Of a DNA stretch of 64,000 nt, positions 33,242 through 43,053 are shown one piece after another. The translations under genes were made by a program, and so were the position numbers. The stretch spans positions 14,951,280-15,015,279 of the forward strand of contig JAKZAP010000006.1 of the NCBI GenBank assembly GCA_023053575.1, given 5' to 3'. Position 1 is the stretch's first letter; every line of letters starts with the position of its first letter. Source of the DNA: Branchinecta lynchi (taxonomy: Eukaryota > Arthropoda > Branchiopoda > Anostraca > Branchinectidae). Below the pieces are notes generated by a model. The model made no database searches. It saw nothing but the letters and a program-made list of their open reading frames with translations, and had not been told where the DNA came from.

Positions 33242-34109
33242 CTAGTTTTCACTTGTCTCTTACCGGGCGTCGCTGAGCGTAGCGTAGATAATCGTCAACC
33301 TCCTACATTCAGTACGATCAGCAGCTAGCGCAGACACGTCATCGGCGTCGATGTTTGCCAGCTTCAAGTGTTTGTATATCAAACCCTCGTGCTTGATTCA
33401 TTCATTTATTTATACTACATAGACTACATAACACAAATATAATGCGATAAACAAGACCCCCTGAAGCTATCTTGTTGGGGTTTGTATCTTGTATCTTGTT
33501 GGGGTTTGATAATTCAGTCTTCCGCGGACTCCTATAGGGTTGAACTCTAGCAAGACCTGTAGGTGTGGTGGCATTCTAAGGAGGTGACCGTACGATCGTA
33601 GTAAGGTTAGTTCCTAAGTATATAAAACAAAGAATAGTCAGTGTCGACTTACAGATGTGCCGCTCCTAAAGTACGGTACGATGTTGCCAATTTATGTGTG
33701 ATGACCTCTTCAGTGGTCTATGCTAAATATTGATAGACACTTCAGAAATGGTTGGTCTTGACACAGTAGCCGCAAATTCGGAAGCCTACAAAATAAGCTC
33801 CGAAGCCTAACAGCGTGTTCTATCCTACTTGCCGTAGTTACTCCGCATAACGTCACGAATTCTGGCTTTTTGCCGTCAAGGCTGGAACGATTTTTCTTTT
33901 TTCCAGCAGAATACCATGCCACGGGTTAGTTGCGTAGTTACTTCGCTCCCGAGCATGGTAAACAAATAGTTTCTATTTCGAGAAGGTTGGAACGGTCAGC
34001 ATAGTAACTTTTTACGAGGTTGGAACGAAACGTGGGATTGGAACACGTTCTAAAAGTCCGAAAAAGATCGACAGAATGGAAGCAATATGACAATGAGCAT
34101 TATATTCAG
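33242..34109. other. PIGK intron 2, remainder
   Basis: Contains a minus-strand LINE-tail-like ATTCATTCATTTATTTATAC at about 33398. GCGTAGATAATC at about 33280 recurs at 34447 downstream of exon 3, hinting at an old local duplication. No other exon recognised. Confidence 0.4.
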
Positions 34110-34324
34110 GACATGGTGGGGACGGTTTCCTGAAGTTCCAAGATGCAGAAGAGATTACAAATGTCGACCTGGCAGATGCGTTTGAACAGATGTGGCAAAA
34201 GCAGCGATACAACGAAATCCTGTATATAGTGGACACCTGCCAGGCGGCTTCCATGTTTCAAAGGTTCTACTCGCCGAATATCTTAGCTGTCGGAAGCAGT
34301 CTTGTTGGCGAGGATTCGTTATCC
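34110..34324 (+). CDS. PIGK: PIGK/GPI8, exon 3 (catalytic exon)
   Basis: Acceptor TTATATTCAG|GACATGG, donor TTATCC|GTAAGT. Encodes HGGDGFLKFQDAEEITNVDL, ADAFEQMWQKQRYNEILYIV, DTCQAASMFQRFYSPN. The catalytic dyad is His158 (G-H-G-G) and Cys200 (D-T-C-Q), with the same 42-residue spacing as human His164 and Cys206. The residue after CQ is Ala where human has Gly, a mild change. All required residues are present. Confidence 0.92.
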
Positions 34325-34516
34325 GTAAGTAGTAGCGGTCGACCGATTGATAACCATCCTGAAATTCCTGGCCCTAGTTTAGCCAGAAGTTTATATCAGC
34401 TTAAAAAGTCTGGTTTTGACCGCGATATCCTCGTTTATTGTTATAAAGCGTAGATAATCTCCCACATTGAATAGCTTGCGACGCCTGGTACCCTGCTCTT
34501 ACATGTGCATGATACG

Positions 34517-34768
34517 AGCCTCGTTTTTGTTGCATGCTGCAGGTCCACTTCTCGGCGGATTCCGGACTGATTCTTTCTACATCCGCTTTTGCACTGCAGC
34601 GCTTCCGAGGAAGACGGCAGCGCTTCTCGAGAATCACGGACTTGCTCCCCGACCAAGTCCGTGCTTCCCTGCAAGATGCTTCAGCGCTGCCGCTTCAACC
34701 AAGAAGAAAGTGAATCCAGCGCTGCTGCAGCAGCGATGCGGCAGCGCTATTGCAACAAAAACGAGGCT
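34517..34768 (-). mobile_element. MITE with AGCCTCGTTTTTGTTGCA ends, copy 2 (inverted)
   Basis: Same TIR as 32965-33241, inverted in orientation and missing a ~30-bp internal segment. ACG is duplicated on both sides (34514-34516, 34769-34771). Lies in the PIGK intron after exon 3. Confidence 0.8.
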
Positions 34769-35309
34769 ACGGTCTAATCGAATCAGTCCAGAATCGGTTG
34801 GTTAAGATCATACTTTTTATATCGTTACACCACTTATGAAAAAGCGATTAAAACACTCCGGCTCGAACCGTCAAAGAACGGACGTCACAATTCAACGATT
34901 GATTTTGGGTAGGAAAACTATGCGATCAGTCAGATTCTGCAACCTTCTTCCCGAACAGCTTCCTGAACTGACTTATTCTAGAAGGCATTCAAGTTTACTT
35001 AAACCTGTTTCCAGCATTAAGTGCCGCTCGTGTGGGCTCCGCTCGTTCTCACCCCTTGTTAACCCCCTTACCTCCACAATCAACAAAATTTCACGTTTGC
35101 CGTTTATTCAGTTCATTTGTGCCCGTCGGTTTCCTTGTTTCATTTCTGTATTTTGCTATTAAGTTAGCGTCGTTGATGTTAAATTATTACTGTTGTGTGT
35201 CTATTTTTCTTTTCGTTGCCTATTATTTAACTTTTGCTATTGTGGCAAATTTTTATTACCCCTTAATTAGTATTTGGGGGCTGCTAATTCGCCAAGGAAC
35301 TCGAAATTT

Positions 35310-35475
35310 GTTAAACATTCTTTGAGCCCAAGCTGACTTTGAAACATATATTCAAACAACGTTTACAACGGATATACGTCAGCTACGATTCTTCATCAGC
35401 GATATTTCGGCCCTTCTTGGCAAGGGTCCTTGTCAGGCTGTCAATTTTTTGGGTTAACTTCGGGGAAGGTAACAA
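35310..35475 (-). mobile_element. PLE end with hammerhead-like block
   Basis: ATTCTTTGAGCCCAAGCTGA outer end, then the block with acaac/gctgt stem I words at 35365-35369 and 35437-35441. The core reads CUGACAAG, altered from CUGACGAG, and two extra bases sit beside the predicted cleavage site. Confidence 0.6.
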
Positions 35476-35524
35476 ACCTGTAATCTTAGATTACAGGTTT
35501 GTAATTGTAAATGTTAGATTACAG

Positions 35525-35553
35525 GATTGTGTGCCACTGTGTGGCACACAATC
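35525..35553. repeat. Perfect 13-bp hairpin with 3-nt loop
   Basis: GATTGTGTGCCAC, TGT, GTGGCACACAATC. A related ACAATTGTGT palindrome and AAAAACGCC follow within 60 bases, so it is probably part of a small palindromic element in PIGK intron 3. Confidence 0.7.
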
Positions 35554-35977
35554 GTGTTTCCGCGGCAAACACTCAAAAGTATATGGCCCACAATTGTGTC
35601 GCGTAAAAACGCCTTAGGTCGCGAATGTTTTTATGATCATCGCTACTTACTTCACGTAATCGTCCAGGTTGGGTAGCCGCGACGGAAAGATTGGTATCCA
35701 AAGACACTGGTATTAAAGGTTCACTGAAGAGCTAATTGACAGCTAACCATGTGCATACAATTGGCGCATTGCAGTTAAAATTTGTGGGAAGGAAAGAACT
35801 GGTCAGCTCTTATTCATTAATTTTCGCAATGTCTCTCCGCTGTGAAAGGACCATACTACAACAATCACAAACGACACGAAAGACGGTGCGGAAATACTTC
35901 TACCGGAAGATTAGGTTTGGCTAGAGAGCAAAAGCACGTATAGACCAACAACCACTTATTTATCGCTTTCGTTTCAG

Positions 35978-36088
35978 CACCACGTTGATCCAGCAATCGG
36001 AGTTTACATCATTGACCGATATACCTACTTTGCGCTAGAATTTCTGGAAGGTGTGACACGGGACGGCGATAAAACTCTGTCCGAATTT
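35978..36088 (+). CDS. PIGK: PIGK/GPI8, exon 4
   Basis: Acceptor CTTTCGTTTCAG|CACCAC, donor GAATTT|GTAAGT, phase 0 on both sides. Encodes HHVDPAIGVYIIDRYTYFAL then EFLEGV, matching human HQPDPAIGVHLMDRYTFYVL then EFLEEI. Confidence 0.9.
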
Positions 36089-36240
36089 GTAAGTAGTTAA
36101 CCATCTTAAATAACAGCAAACGATCCGTGTTTGTTTCCAGACATCCGTTTATTCCTCCTCCATAACTTTTGTCCATTCTTGAGTCGTAGCAGCTTTACTC
36201 CTAGTTTTTACTCAAGTACAAGTATTAAGTACTTCTGAAC

Positions 36241-37269
36241 TTTTTGGGATCCCAAAACGTAAGTGGCGGGATACCTGTGATATCGCAAAAGTTGTCCGTC
36301 CGTCTGTGAGCACGATAACTCTCGAAGGGAATGAGATATTTTGATGAAACTTGGTGTGACGATTCTTTGGGTCAAGAGATTTAGGGGTGGGGGAGGGGGT
36401 TTAGATTAAGGGTCAAATGAAATATTTTTAAACAGATAATGTGATAGTGGTAAGAAGACATACTGGACACGATGGTGAAAACCATTCTGTCATCGGACAA
36501 ATAGTTTGCCCGGAATCCGGCCAAAACCGGAAAGTTTGTTAAAAGTAAAAGTTTTATTTGAAGTTGATTAGATGTTCGATTTAGAGGTAAGAAGACATGC
36601 TGAGCACGATGGTGAAAATCATTTTTTCGCCGGACTAGTAGGTCTCCCGGAATCCGGCCAAAACCGGAAAGTTTGTTAAAAGTAAAAGTTTTATTTAGAG
36701 TTGATTAGATGTTCGATTTAGGGGTAAGAAGACATGCTGAACACTTACGTGAAAAAAAATTTCTACCCGGACAAGTAGTTCGCCATCCGATTTAGGGGTA
36801 AGAAGAGATGCTGAATCCGTGTATGACGGTCATTTTATACGGACATATAGCTAGACCGGAGTCCGGCTCGGCTGGAGCCGGAAAATTTGTTTATAAGTTA
36901 AATTTTTATTTGAAGTTAATTAGATGTTCAATATTGCGGAAAGAAGATACGCTGAGTTCGTTTTTGAGCTTTCTTTTTTCGCCGGACAAGTAGTTCTGTA
37001 ATTCGGCCGAAACCGAGAAATTGGCAGAAGCGGCAGGAAGTTTCGTCAAAACAGATGTGACGTATAGGGGTAAAAACGTGCACATGCTGAATCCATATCT
37101 GAACTTGGTTTTCTCAGATGATTAGCTATTTGGCCTTAATGTGTATCTGAATTTTAATAGTAAAAATTTTCGAGGAGTCTGGCCAAGGCTGGATCTGGCG
37201 AAGACAAGACCCAGTTGTCTGGATCAAATATTGAATTTTTGGGATCCCATCAAAACCTTTGGTCTTGTT
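36241..37269 (-). mobile_element. Family A element in PIGK intron 4
   Basis: 3' TTTTTGGGATCCCAAAACGT with GTCCGTCCGTCTG; 5' TTTTTGGGATCCCATCAAAA then CCTTTGGTCTTGTT. About five monomers, two nearly identical (36500-36740). Confidence 0.85.
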
Positions 37270-37395
37270 ACTTAAGTAGAGTACAAGTTCTCGAATTTTT
37301 AATTAGTTAAGTACTTTTACTAAGTATTTCCCAACACTGGCAGAAGGATACTAACTAGTTGGTCTTCGCCTTATCTTGCAGATTCGTATCGTCAT

Positions 37396-38040
37396 TCTTG
37401 GAATCCCACAACCTTAGTGACGGATCACCTATGACTTCGTAAAGTTTGTTCGTTCGTTGTTAGCACGATAACGCTCGAAGGAGTTGAGATATTTGGCTGA
37501 AACTTGGTATAGGTTTGGAATAGTTTGGATCAGTGTACAGCGTAGATTGTTTAGGGTGGAGCACCAAATGAAGGGCTAAAAAAATCCTAAGAACAAATAA
37601 AATGGTCAGTTTAGGGGTAAGGAGAGATGCTGAATCAGTATGTAAAATGCCCGTATGTATGTTTCGCCCGACAAATAGTTCGCCCTGACACCGGTCGGAA
37701 CCGAAAATTGGTAAAAGTCACATTTTCATCTGAAACGGATTAGAGGTTCGACATTGGGATAAGGAGACATGGTCAGTCCATTTTTGATATTTATTTTCTG
37801 GACGGAGTTCGTCCGGTATCTGGTCGGAATCGGAAAAGTAGTAAAAGTGAAAGCTTTATCTGAAGTTGATTAGAGGTTGGATGTAGGGGTAAGGAGGCAT
37901 ACTGAATTCGTTTTTAAACTTTTTTTCTTTTTGGTCTGACCAGTAGTTCGTCTCGAATCCAGCAAAACGCTCAAATTGGCGGTAAAAGTTTGTTTTTTCT
38001 GAGATCGACTAAAAAGGTTCGATAACAGGGTAAAAATACG
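37396..38040 (-). mobile_element. Diverged family A element
   Basis: Starts GGAATCCCACAACCTTAGTG, GACTTCGTAAAGTTTGTTCG and runs through three or four weak monomers (TTCGCCCTGACACCGGTCGG, TTAGAGGTTGGATGTAGGGG). The 5' end is replaced by a PLE end at 38045. Confidence 0.6.
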
Positions 38041-38044
38041 TTAA

Positions 38045-38185
38045 TATTCCTTCAGCCCAAGCTGATCGCGAATCATGTTTGACATTGCAAACCGGATACG
38101 TCAGCTAAATTTTATTAGAGCTATATTTCGGCCGTTCTTGGCAAGGGTCCTCTTCAGGCTCAAGCCGCTCAAGCTGGAAAATGAA
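38045..38185 (-). mobile_element. PLE end, second subtype
   Basis: TTCCTTCAGCCCAAGCTGAT outer end; GGATACGTCAGC, TTTCGG and the stem II words are present, but the core reads CUGAAGAG. Same subtype as 16740-16925. Confidence 0.5.
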
Positions 38186-38304
38186 CTTGTGGAGTTTTTT
38201 TTTTACAAAGCGATGGTGGCGTTCGGGGACTTGGCATAGGTTACTTCTAGATATGTGACTCCGGATCAATCATTTGCCCTCGTGAATAGTTCTTTCTTTT
38301 TCAG

Positions 38305-38507
38305 CTGGAAGTGTGCCCAAAGCGTCACTGCCTGTCAACCGTGGGTATTAGATCAGACCTGTTCAGAAGAAACCCGAGAGACGTACGGGTCACCGAATTC
38401 TTTGGATCGGTTCGACCAGTAGAAGCATTTAGCCTAAATGAGAAGTTGTTTTTAAACTGGGAAAGAAACGACAGCGTTCCTTTGTCACAACCCCCGGCGG
38501 TGCAGAG
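38305..38507 (+). CDS. PIGK: PIGK/GPI8, exon 5
   Basis: Acceptor TTCTTTTTCAG|CTGGAA, donor CAGAG|GTGAGA (phase 2). Encodes LEVCPKRHCLSTVGIRSDLF, RRNPRDVRVTEFFGSVRPVE, matching human QVCPKSLCVSTPGHRTDLF and TDFFGSVRKVE. The remainder (FSLNEKLFLNWERND) is lineage-specific. Confidence 0.9.
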
Positions 38508-39137
38508 GTGAGAAGTTCAGATAATCCGTGCGGGGTGGGAGAGCTGTAGTCTTCGTAGCTACAAGGGTATATGAGTTTCTGTGGGTGATCTCTTTGAGAC
38601 TGCGATAGAGCTGACATTCTTGTGTGCAGGAGTGAGGAGTGTGAGATAAGCGAGCATGAACGTGGTTGATCCCAAGGTTAGGCATTACGCTATTCGTACG
38701 CCCTCGCTGGAGCAAACGTCACCTTGGGTGGTGCACCCCGGAAGTTATTTGTGACAGGCTGTTTGTTCTAGCGTCTCTGGCAATTCTGTCGTTCTCACGG
38801 ACTCACTTTCCAAAAAGCAAGGCGAGAATCCGCCGAGCGCGCCGTTGCGCCTTTAGAACTTCTCGCTGGATTGTCGAGATCCACTTTCCTCGTACTGTAC
38901 GTAGTGGACTCGCTCGTCACTTCACTTTCCAAAACTAGCGCGCAAGAACAGCATTAAAAAGCGAGGCGAGTTTTAGCCGCAGTCGCAAGAACACATTGCA
39001 GATAAGCCAGCAGAGCTTTCCAGACTGCCAGAACCGCCCTTTCATCTACGAGATCGACATAAACCTTAAAACGAATTTCTGTGATAAGAATTTTGTGCGC
39101 AAGTGATGTTTTGAGTTAAAGTCTTTCTTTTGTTTAG

Positions 39138-39207
39138 GCCAAGTACAAAAGCAACCCCGGTGGGTGTCAGATACCAGTATGGAAACCAATTGATGCTTCC
39201 GAAGTGA
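39138..39207 (+). CDS. PIGK: PIGK/GPI8, probable last exon (no membrane anchor)
   Basis: Acceptor TTTCTTTTGTTTAG|GCC joins in frame with exon 5 (AG|G, Arg) and reads PSTKATPVGVRYQYGNQLML then PK and TGA at 39205-39207. AATAAA follows 61 bases later. The full chain is 355 codons against 395 in human, and the hydrophobic C-terminal anchor is absent. I looked for a membrane-spanning exon between 38508 and 39300 and found none with the W-x-PP-G lead-in of human PIGK. This exon rests on splice signals and the poly(A) signal alone. Confidence 0.55.
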
Positions 39208-39267
39208 CACATTCGTCTCAACGGGGCTATCCTTCGATCTCACCATCTTTTTTGTTAAAGAAATGTA

Positions 39268-39273
39268 AATAAA
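39268..39273 (+). promoter_or_regulatory. Probable PIGK polyadenylation signal
   Basis: AATAAA 61 bases after the proposed stop codon. Confidence 0.45.
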
Positions 39274-39327
39274 ACTATTGTCAGTGATTTGTCTTTAGAG
39301 TCTCCATACACTGTTCTATCTTACACT

Positions 39328-39676
39328 ATTTTTGATCCGAATTCTCCGTTCCGAATTCTCGCTTCCGAATTCTCGATTCTCGTACAAATTACCGTTTTTG
39401 CTCTTCTGACTTCTCCATTCTCGCTTTTGACAAAACACACTAATTTTACAGCTCGTCCGCAACCCGGTATACGTGTATATGCATATTTGAACACCCGAAC
39501 TCTGTTGACCAATCGGGGAGGAGAACGGAGAGAGGAGAATCGACAATTCACCATCGGAGCAAATTCTCGATTCTGCAGAATCTCGAGGCTTTCCCCGTTC
39601 TCGATTCTGACAAAAACGGAGAATTCGCTTCATCTGAAAAGTCAAAAAACGCGAAATAGGAGAATTCGGATCAAAA
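39328..39676. mobile_element. TIR element with GATCCGAATTCTCC ends
   Basis: TTTTTGATCCGAATTCTCC at left and its complement near 39657-39676 at right. GAATTCTC and ATTCTCG words recur throughout in both orientations, so the whole unit can fold on itself. The outer right end CAAAAACGCAA matches the ends of the 30381-31648 element. No transposase. Confidence 0.65.
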
Positions 39677-39699
39677 ACGCAACTACTGTTCAGTCAGCT

Positions 39700-39740
39700 T
39701 GGGCTTTGGGCTGAAGGAATATTTATTACACTGTGATGTT
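39700..39740 (+). mobile_element. Short PLE outer-end remnant
   Basis: GTCAGCTTGGGCTTTGGGCT then GAAGGAATATTTATTA, complementary to the outer ends at 38045 and 8946. Confidence 0.45.
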
Positions 39741-39839
39741 TCCTGCGCGGAATTCAGCACGGAAGTAATCACACATGAATGTAAGAAAAAGTATTTTTCA
39801 GACCTTCAGTAGGCTACAAAAAAAAAGTACATTCAGTGT

Positions 39840-39990
39840 CAAGTATATTTTCTTTAATTCAGGAGAAGAGCTGGTCACGTCTAAGTGAAATATACCCACC
39901 AAAAGCAGCGGAGAAACAAATAGATACATGTAGCCAAATTGATCACGACTAGAAAATCCTTCTGATTTAGTAAAGATTTAGTAAATATAA
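39840..39990 (+). pseudogene. LINE 3' fragment
   Basis: GCAGCGGAGAAACAAATAGA through GATCACGACTAGAAAATCCT matches 23485-23560 (GCAGTGGAGAAGCAAATAGA, CATCACGACTGGAAAACCCT), the region after the RT domain of the 43054 family. Confidence 0.55.
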
Positions 39991-40195
39991 CACTAGGGAG
40001 CAGCGCCAAGACCTGAAAAAAGTGTCATACTCGAATAGCAGCGACACTAGCACCACTAGCGATGGGTAACGTCCCTACTGAAACTCATCACCTCCCTTGT
40101 CTCCTCAATGTGTGCAGACCGCATCTTAGCTGCACTAGAATTTTCTAAACAAGCAAGTTTGTCTCGCTTTAAATGTCGCGAGCGTAGTGGGCGGT
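39985..40195. mobile_element. Element with AACACTAGGGAGCAGCGCC end
   Basis: Shares its end word with 46254-46610 (AACACTAGAGAGTAGCGCC) and its TGTCGCGAGCGTAGTGGGCG tail with the complement of 63955-63995. Not fully delimited. Confidence 0.45.
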
Positions 40196-40234
40196 TCAAT
40201 CTTGATCAGTATATTCAAATTGCATAAAATGGAT

Positions 40235-41185
40235 AGGTCATCAACGATGCTTTAGCAGCGATATTTCGGCCCTTCTTAGCGACGGTCCTCGTCAGGCTGT
40301 CAATCTTCACTGATTGCTAGCAGTGAAGGAAGTTGTGTCTGCTGAGTCTACAGAAAACCCACCCACAACGATCGATACCTACCATACGGTTCGTACCAGC
40401 CAGAATATGTAAAACGTGGAGTAGTCATCTCACTAGTCGACCGAGCCATCAAAATTTGCGACGAAGCTCTCCAAGATGACGTACTTTGCCACATTTGGGA
40501 CGTCCTGTTTGGAAACAATACCCCGTTCAACTGGTTGAACAGATCATCAGACGACTGAAGCTGCATTCAGCCCCCAAAGATACTGCAATTTCCCCTAGTA
40601 ATGGTGAGGCAGAGGAAAAAAATGCCCGCGTTTACCTTCCGTGTGATCCGTCGAGTGACAGAAAAATTGTCCAAAAGCTTGAAAAAATACATCATCCAAC
40701 TCTTTCACAGAACCCAAAATACTTTGCTGTCTTACGTAAACTCCGAAAAAGATAAAGGCCCATATCAGCACCAAAGAGGCATTGTATGGCTTGCGTGGAC
40801 TCGTGAGTTGTACGCGGGGCTTTTGACAGGAGTCACGTAAGTGACCTGGTATTTACATTTGTTTGTTTGTACAGTGTGTTTTTGTTATATTGTGGCCCAT
40901 GTTGGCCTTACTTGAAATAAAATAAAATAATTATTCAATACCCTGTAACTGCGGAAAGCGTTACGTAGGAAGGACAGACAGAACTTTCGTAAAACGACTT
41001 GCAGAGCATGAGCAAGAAATTGACAACGCCCTCTCCAACGGACACCGTTAGAACTATACTTTTAAATCTGCACTTCTAGAACATGCGTCGAAAACCCATC
41101 CCATTCAGTATATTTTGAAAAAGTCCAAATTCTTGCAACGTGCACTGGACTCGATCAAACTGTTCGAGAAGCCGTTGAGATAAAG
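40235..41185 (+). pseudogene. Penelope-like element, 5' part (RT thumb to GIY-YIG), frameshifted
   Basis: Begins with a minus-sense PLE end block (40231-40300). The plus strand then reads in shifting frames: PTHNDRYLPYGSYQPEYVKR then GVVISLVDRAIKICDEALQD (the conserved H-x-DRYL..H/Y..KRGV..SLVDRA segment of PLE polymerases), and later IPCNCGKRYVGRTDRTFVKR then LAEHEQEID, a GIY-YIG nuclease start with Cys pair, YVG and R-EH residues. Frameshifts and a ~150-bp insertion at 40783-40931 break it. It stops at 41185 where a family B element begins and resumes at 46678. Confidence 0.8.
40783..40931 (+). mobile_element. SINE-like insertion in the PLE
   Basis: Absent from the paralogous PLE copy near 9205, where GGCATTTATTCAATACC is continuous. 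It ends in (AAATA)n and is flanked by ATT. About 150 bp. No box A/B motif that I can defend. Confidence 0.5.
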
Positions 41186-42059
41186 AACAAGAGCTATAAG
41201 CTCAAATGGCACTTTCAAGCTTGTTAGCATGTATTTAAGTTGCGATGGTCAGATCAGGGAACTGACGATTTCTAACCCAATCATGCCAAGTATCTAATGT
41301 TCAAGCCAAGTTTCATCGTCCTAGCACGTCTGGAAGTACCTTAACTTGCGATCACCGGAATCCTCCCCCCCCCCCCTCTAACTCGCCCACAGTGCCCAAA
41401 TCCGGTACGGTTCTGTCACTGTCGATGGGGTCGGCGGCGGTGGCCCGCCGGTAAAATTCTGACGCCGAATATTTTTAAGTGATAAGTATCTGATTTTCTT
41501 TCCATGGAGCTTAATCCTCCCAAGGCTCCAGGTTGTTGTTCTGTTTTTGTCACCAGCGTGCACTAACAGAAAGAGTCATCGCTTCTGGCGGCAGTGCAGG
41601 AATGACAATTTCTACCAAAAATTCTATGAATGAATGAATTTATTCCCAATAAAGCCCAAGGACCATGGCTCGATCTCTCACTTTGCTGATTCCGGCATTT
41701 CCGTATAAGCTATAGGTCTACGAAGGACTATTAAGGACCCGATCGATACTCAACGCAACTTTCTTTTCAGGATCCAACCATCCGTGTGTAAGTTGGGGGA
41801 GTGGGAATCCGGGACCTTGTGAACCGCGTGCATCGCGAAAATTGTCATGGCTCCTAAACAGCCCGGATTTGGTTCAGCATCTACTTGAGAGCTTATTTGT
41901 CACGGTTAAATCACTTTAGTGGTAGTCCATCTACACACTTTTTGGTCGTATCTGGTCCAGATATCATATGGCACATCCGGGCAATGGCGTCGCAGGGGGG
42001 GGGGGGGAGCACACCCCAACCTTTTGAGATTCGGTGAAATTTTGGGCCGGCCGGCCCAA

Positions 42060-42600
42060 AATTTTACTAAAATTGTTCGGTATTTTTTCTATAGCAGAAC
42101 TATTCGGTATATTTATATGGATCCAGTAGTTGTGCAGAATCACAACTAGGCTATCGGTACAAATCTATTCGGTATAACTACCAGTATTCGCCACTTATCA
42201 CGAATCCGGTGTGAGAATTTACTGAAATTATTTGGTGATTTTTCGATGCCAGAACTATTTGGTGTATTTATGGAGATTCGGTAGTTACACAGAATCTCAA
42301 ATAAGCTATTGGTCCAAAATTATTGGGTATCACGATTGGAATTCGGTAATTTATTCGTTATAATTTTCAGGATTCGGTAGTTACCAGGAATCCCAACTTT
42401 TGTTCCAGTTTCGACGAAATTATACCAAATACGAATATTGTTCGGTAGTCTTTCGATACTAAAACAAGTCGGTATAATAACCGGTGTACGGTAGTTATAC
42501 AGAATCCCGAACATGCTATCGGTCTAATCTTATTCGATATAATAACTGGGATTCGGTAATTTATTCGATATAATTGCTAGGATTCGGGAATTACTAATAA
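42060..42600. repeat. ATTCGGTA tandem repeat, about three diverged units
   Basis: Units start near 42079, 42229 and 42439. Each has TTCGGTA.TTTTTCGAT, a CAGAACTATT-like word, ATTCGGTAGTTA.ACAGAATC and GCTATCGGTC.AA..TATTCG in that order. Spacing is 150-210 bp. Confidence 0.65.
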
Positions 42601-43053
42601 CCTTGAAACTCGGAAGAATTCGAATGAAGCACTAAGCAGACAATATAACCTATGATTTCATCGATATACCTTACTTTTATCTTGGATCCCAAAAAAAAGA
42701 TGTAATCATAAATGTTTCGAAAATTCCCCATGCGGCGGAAGGTCGCGTCATTTGACTGGGGTTTTAAGCCAGTTTTAGGATGGGGATTTCAAAACATCAA
42801 AAGCTAGAATCTGGGTGGATATAGTTCTGGATGAGGATTTGAAACATTAAAAGCTAGAATCTGGGTGGAAATAGTTAAATTTGGCAGGAAAAAGCTAACT
42901 TTAAAAAAATCTCGCCTGCGGCGCTCACTTTATGTGTATTGACTAGACCATAGTAGCTGCTGCTGCCGGAACGTCGCTCCATCCTGTTTCTGGAGCTTCT
43001 TAGAGTCTCGGTATTTAATCACGGCAAATGATAAAAATGTGTAATAGTTTTTT

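Noticed and set aside
32912..33252. Overlapping open frames on both strands in a PIGK intron
   Set aside because: All lie in the MITE at 32965-33241; the same peptides reappear at 34467-34805 in the inverted copy.
34836..35325. Open frames of ~100 codons with a hydrophobic stretch (VSIFLFVAYYLTFAIVANFY)
   Set aside because: Considered as a possible PIGK membrane exon, but it lies upstream of exons 4 and 5, has the wrong phase and no matching splice sites.
35525..35553. Hairpin as a microRNA precursor
   Set aside because: The stem is only 13 bp, far too short; better explained as part of a palindromic element.
38666..38938. Hydrophobic segment LFVLASLAILSFSRTHF as the missing PIGK anchor
   Set aside because: Too short and basic afterwards, lacks the W-x-PP-G lead-in, and no acceptor in the right phase was found.
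39289..39714. Open frames of 77-141 codons on both strands
   Set aside because: Produced by the self-complementary ATTCTCG repeat element; both strands are open for the same reason.
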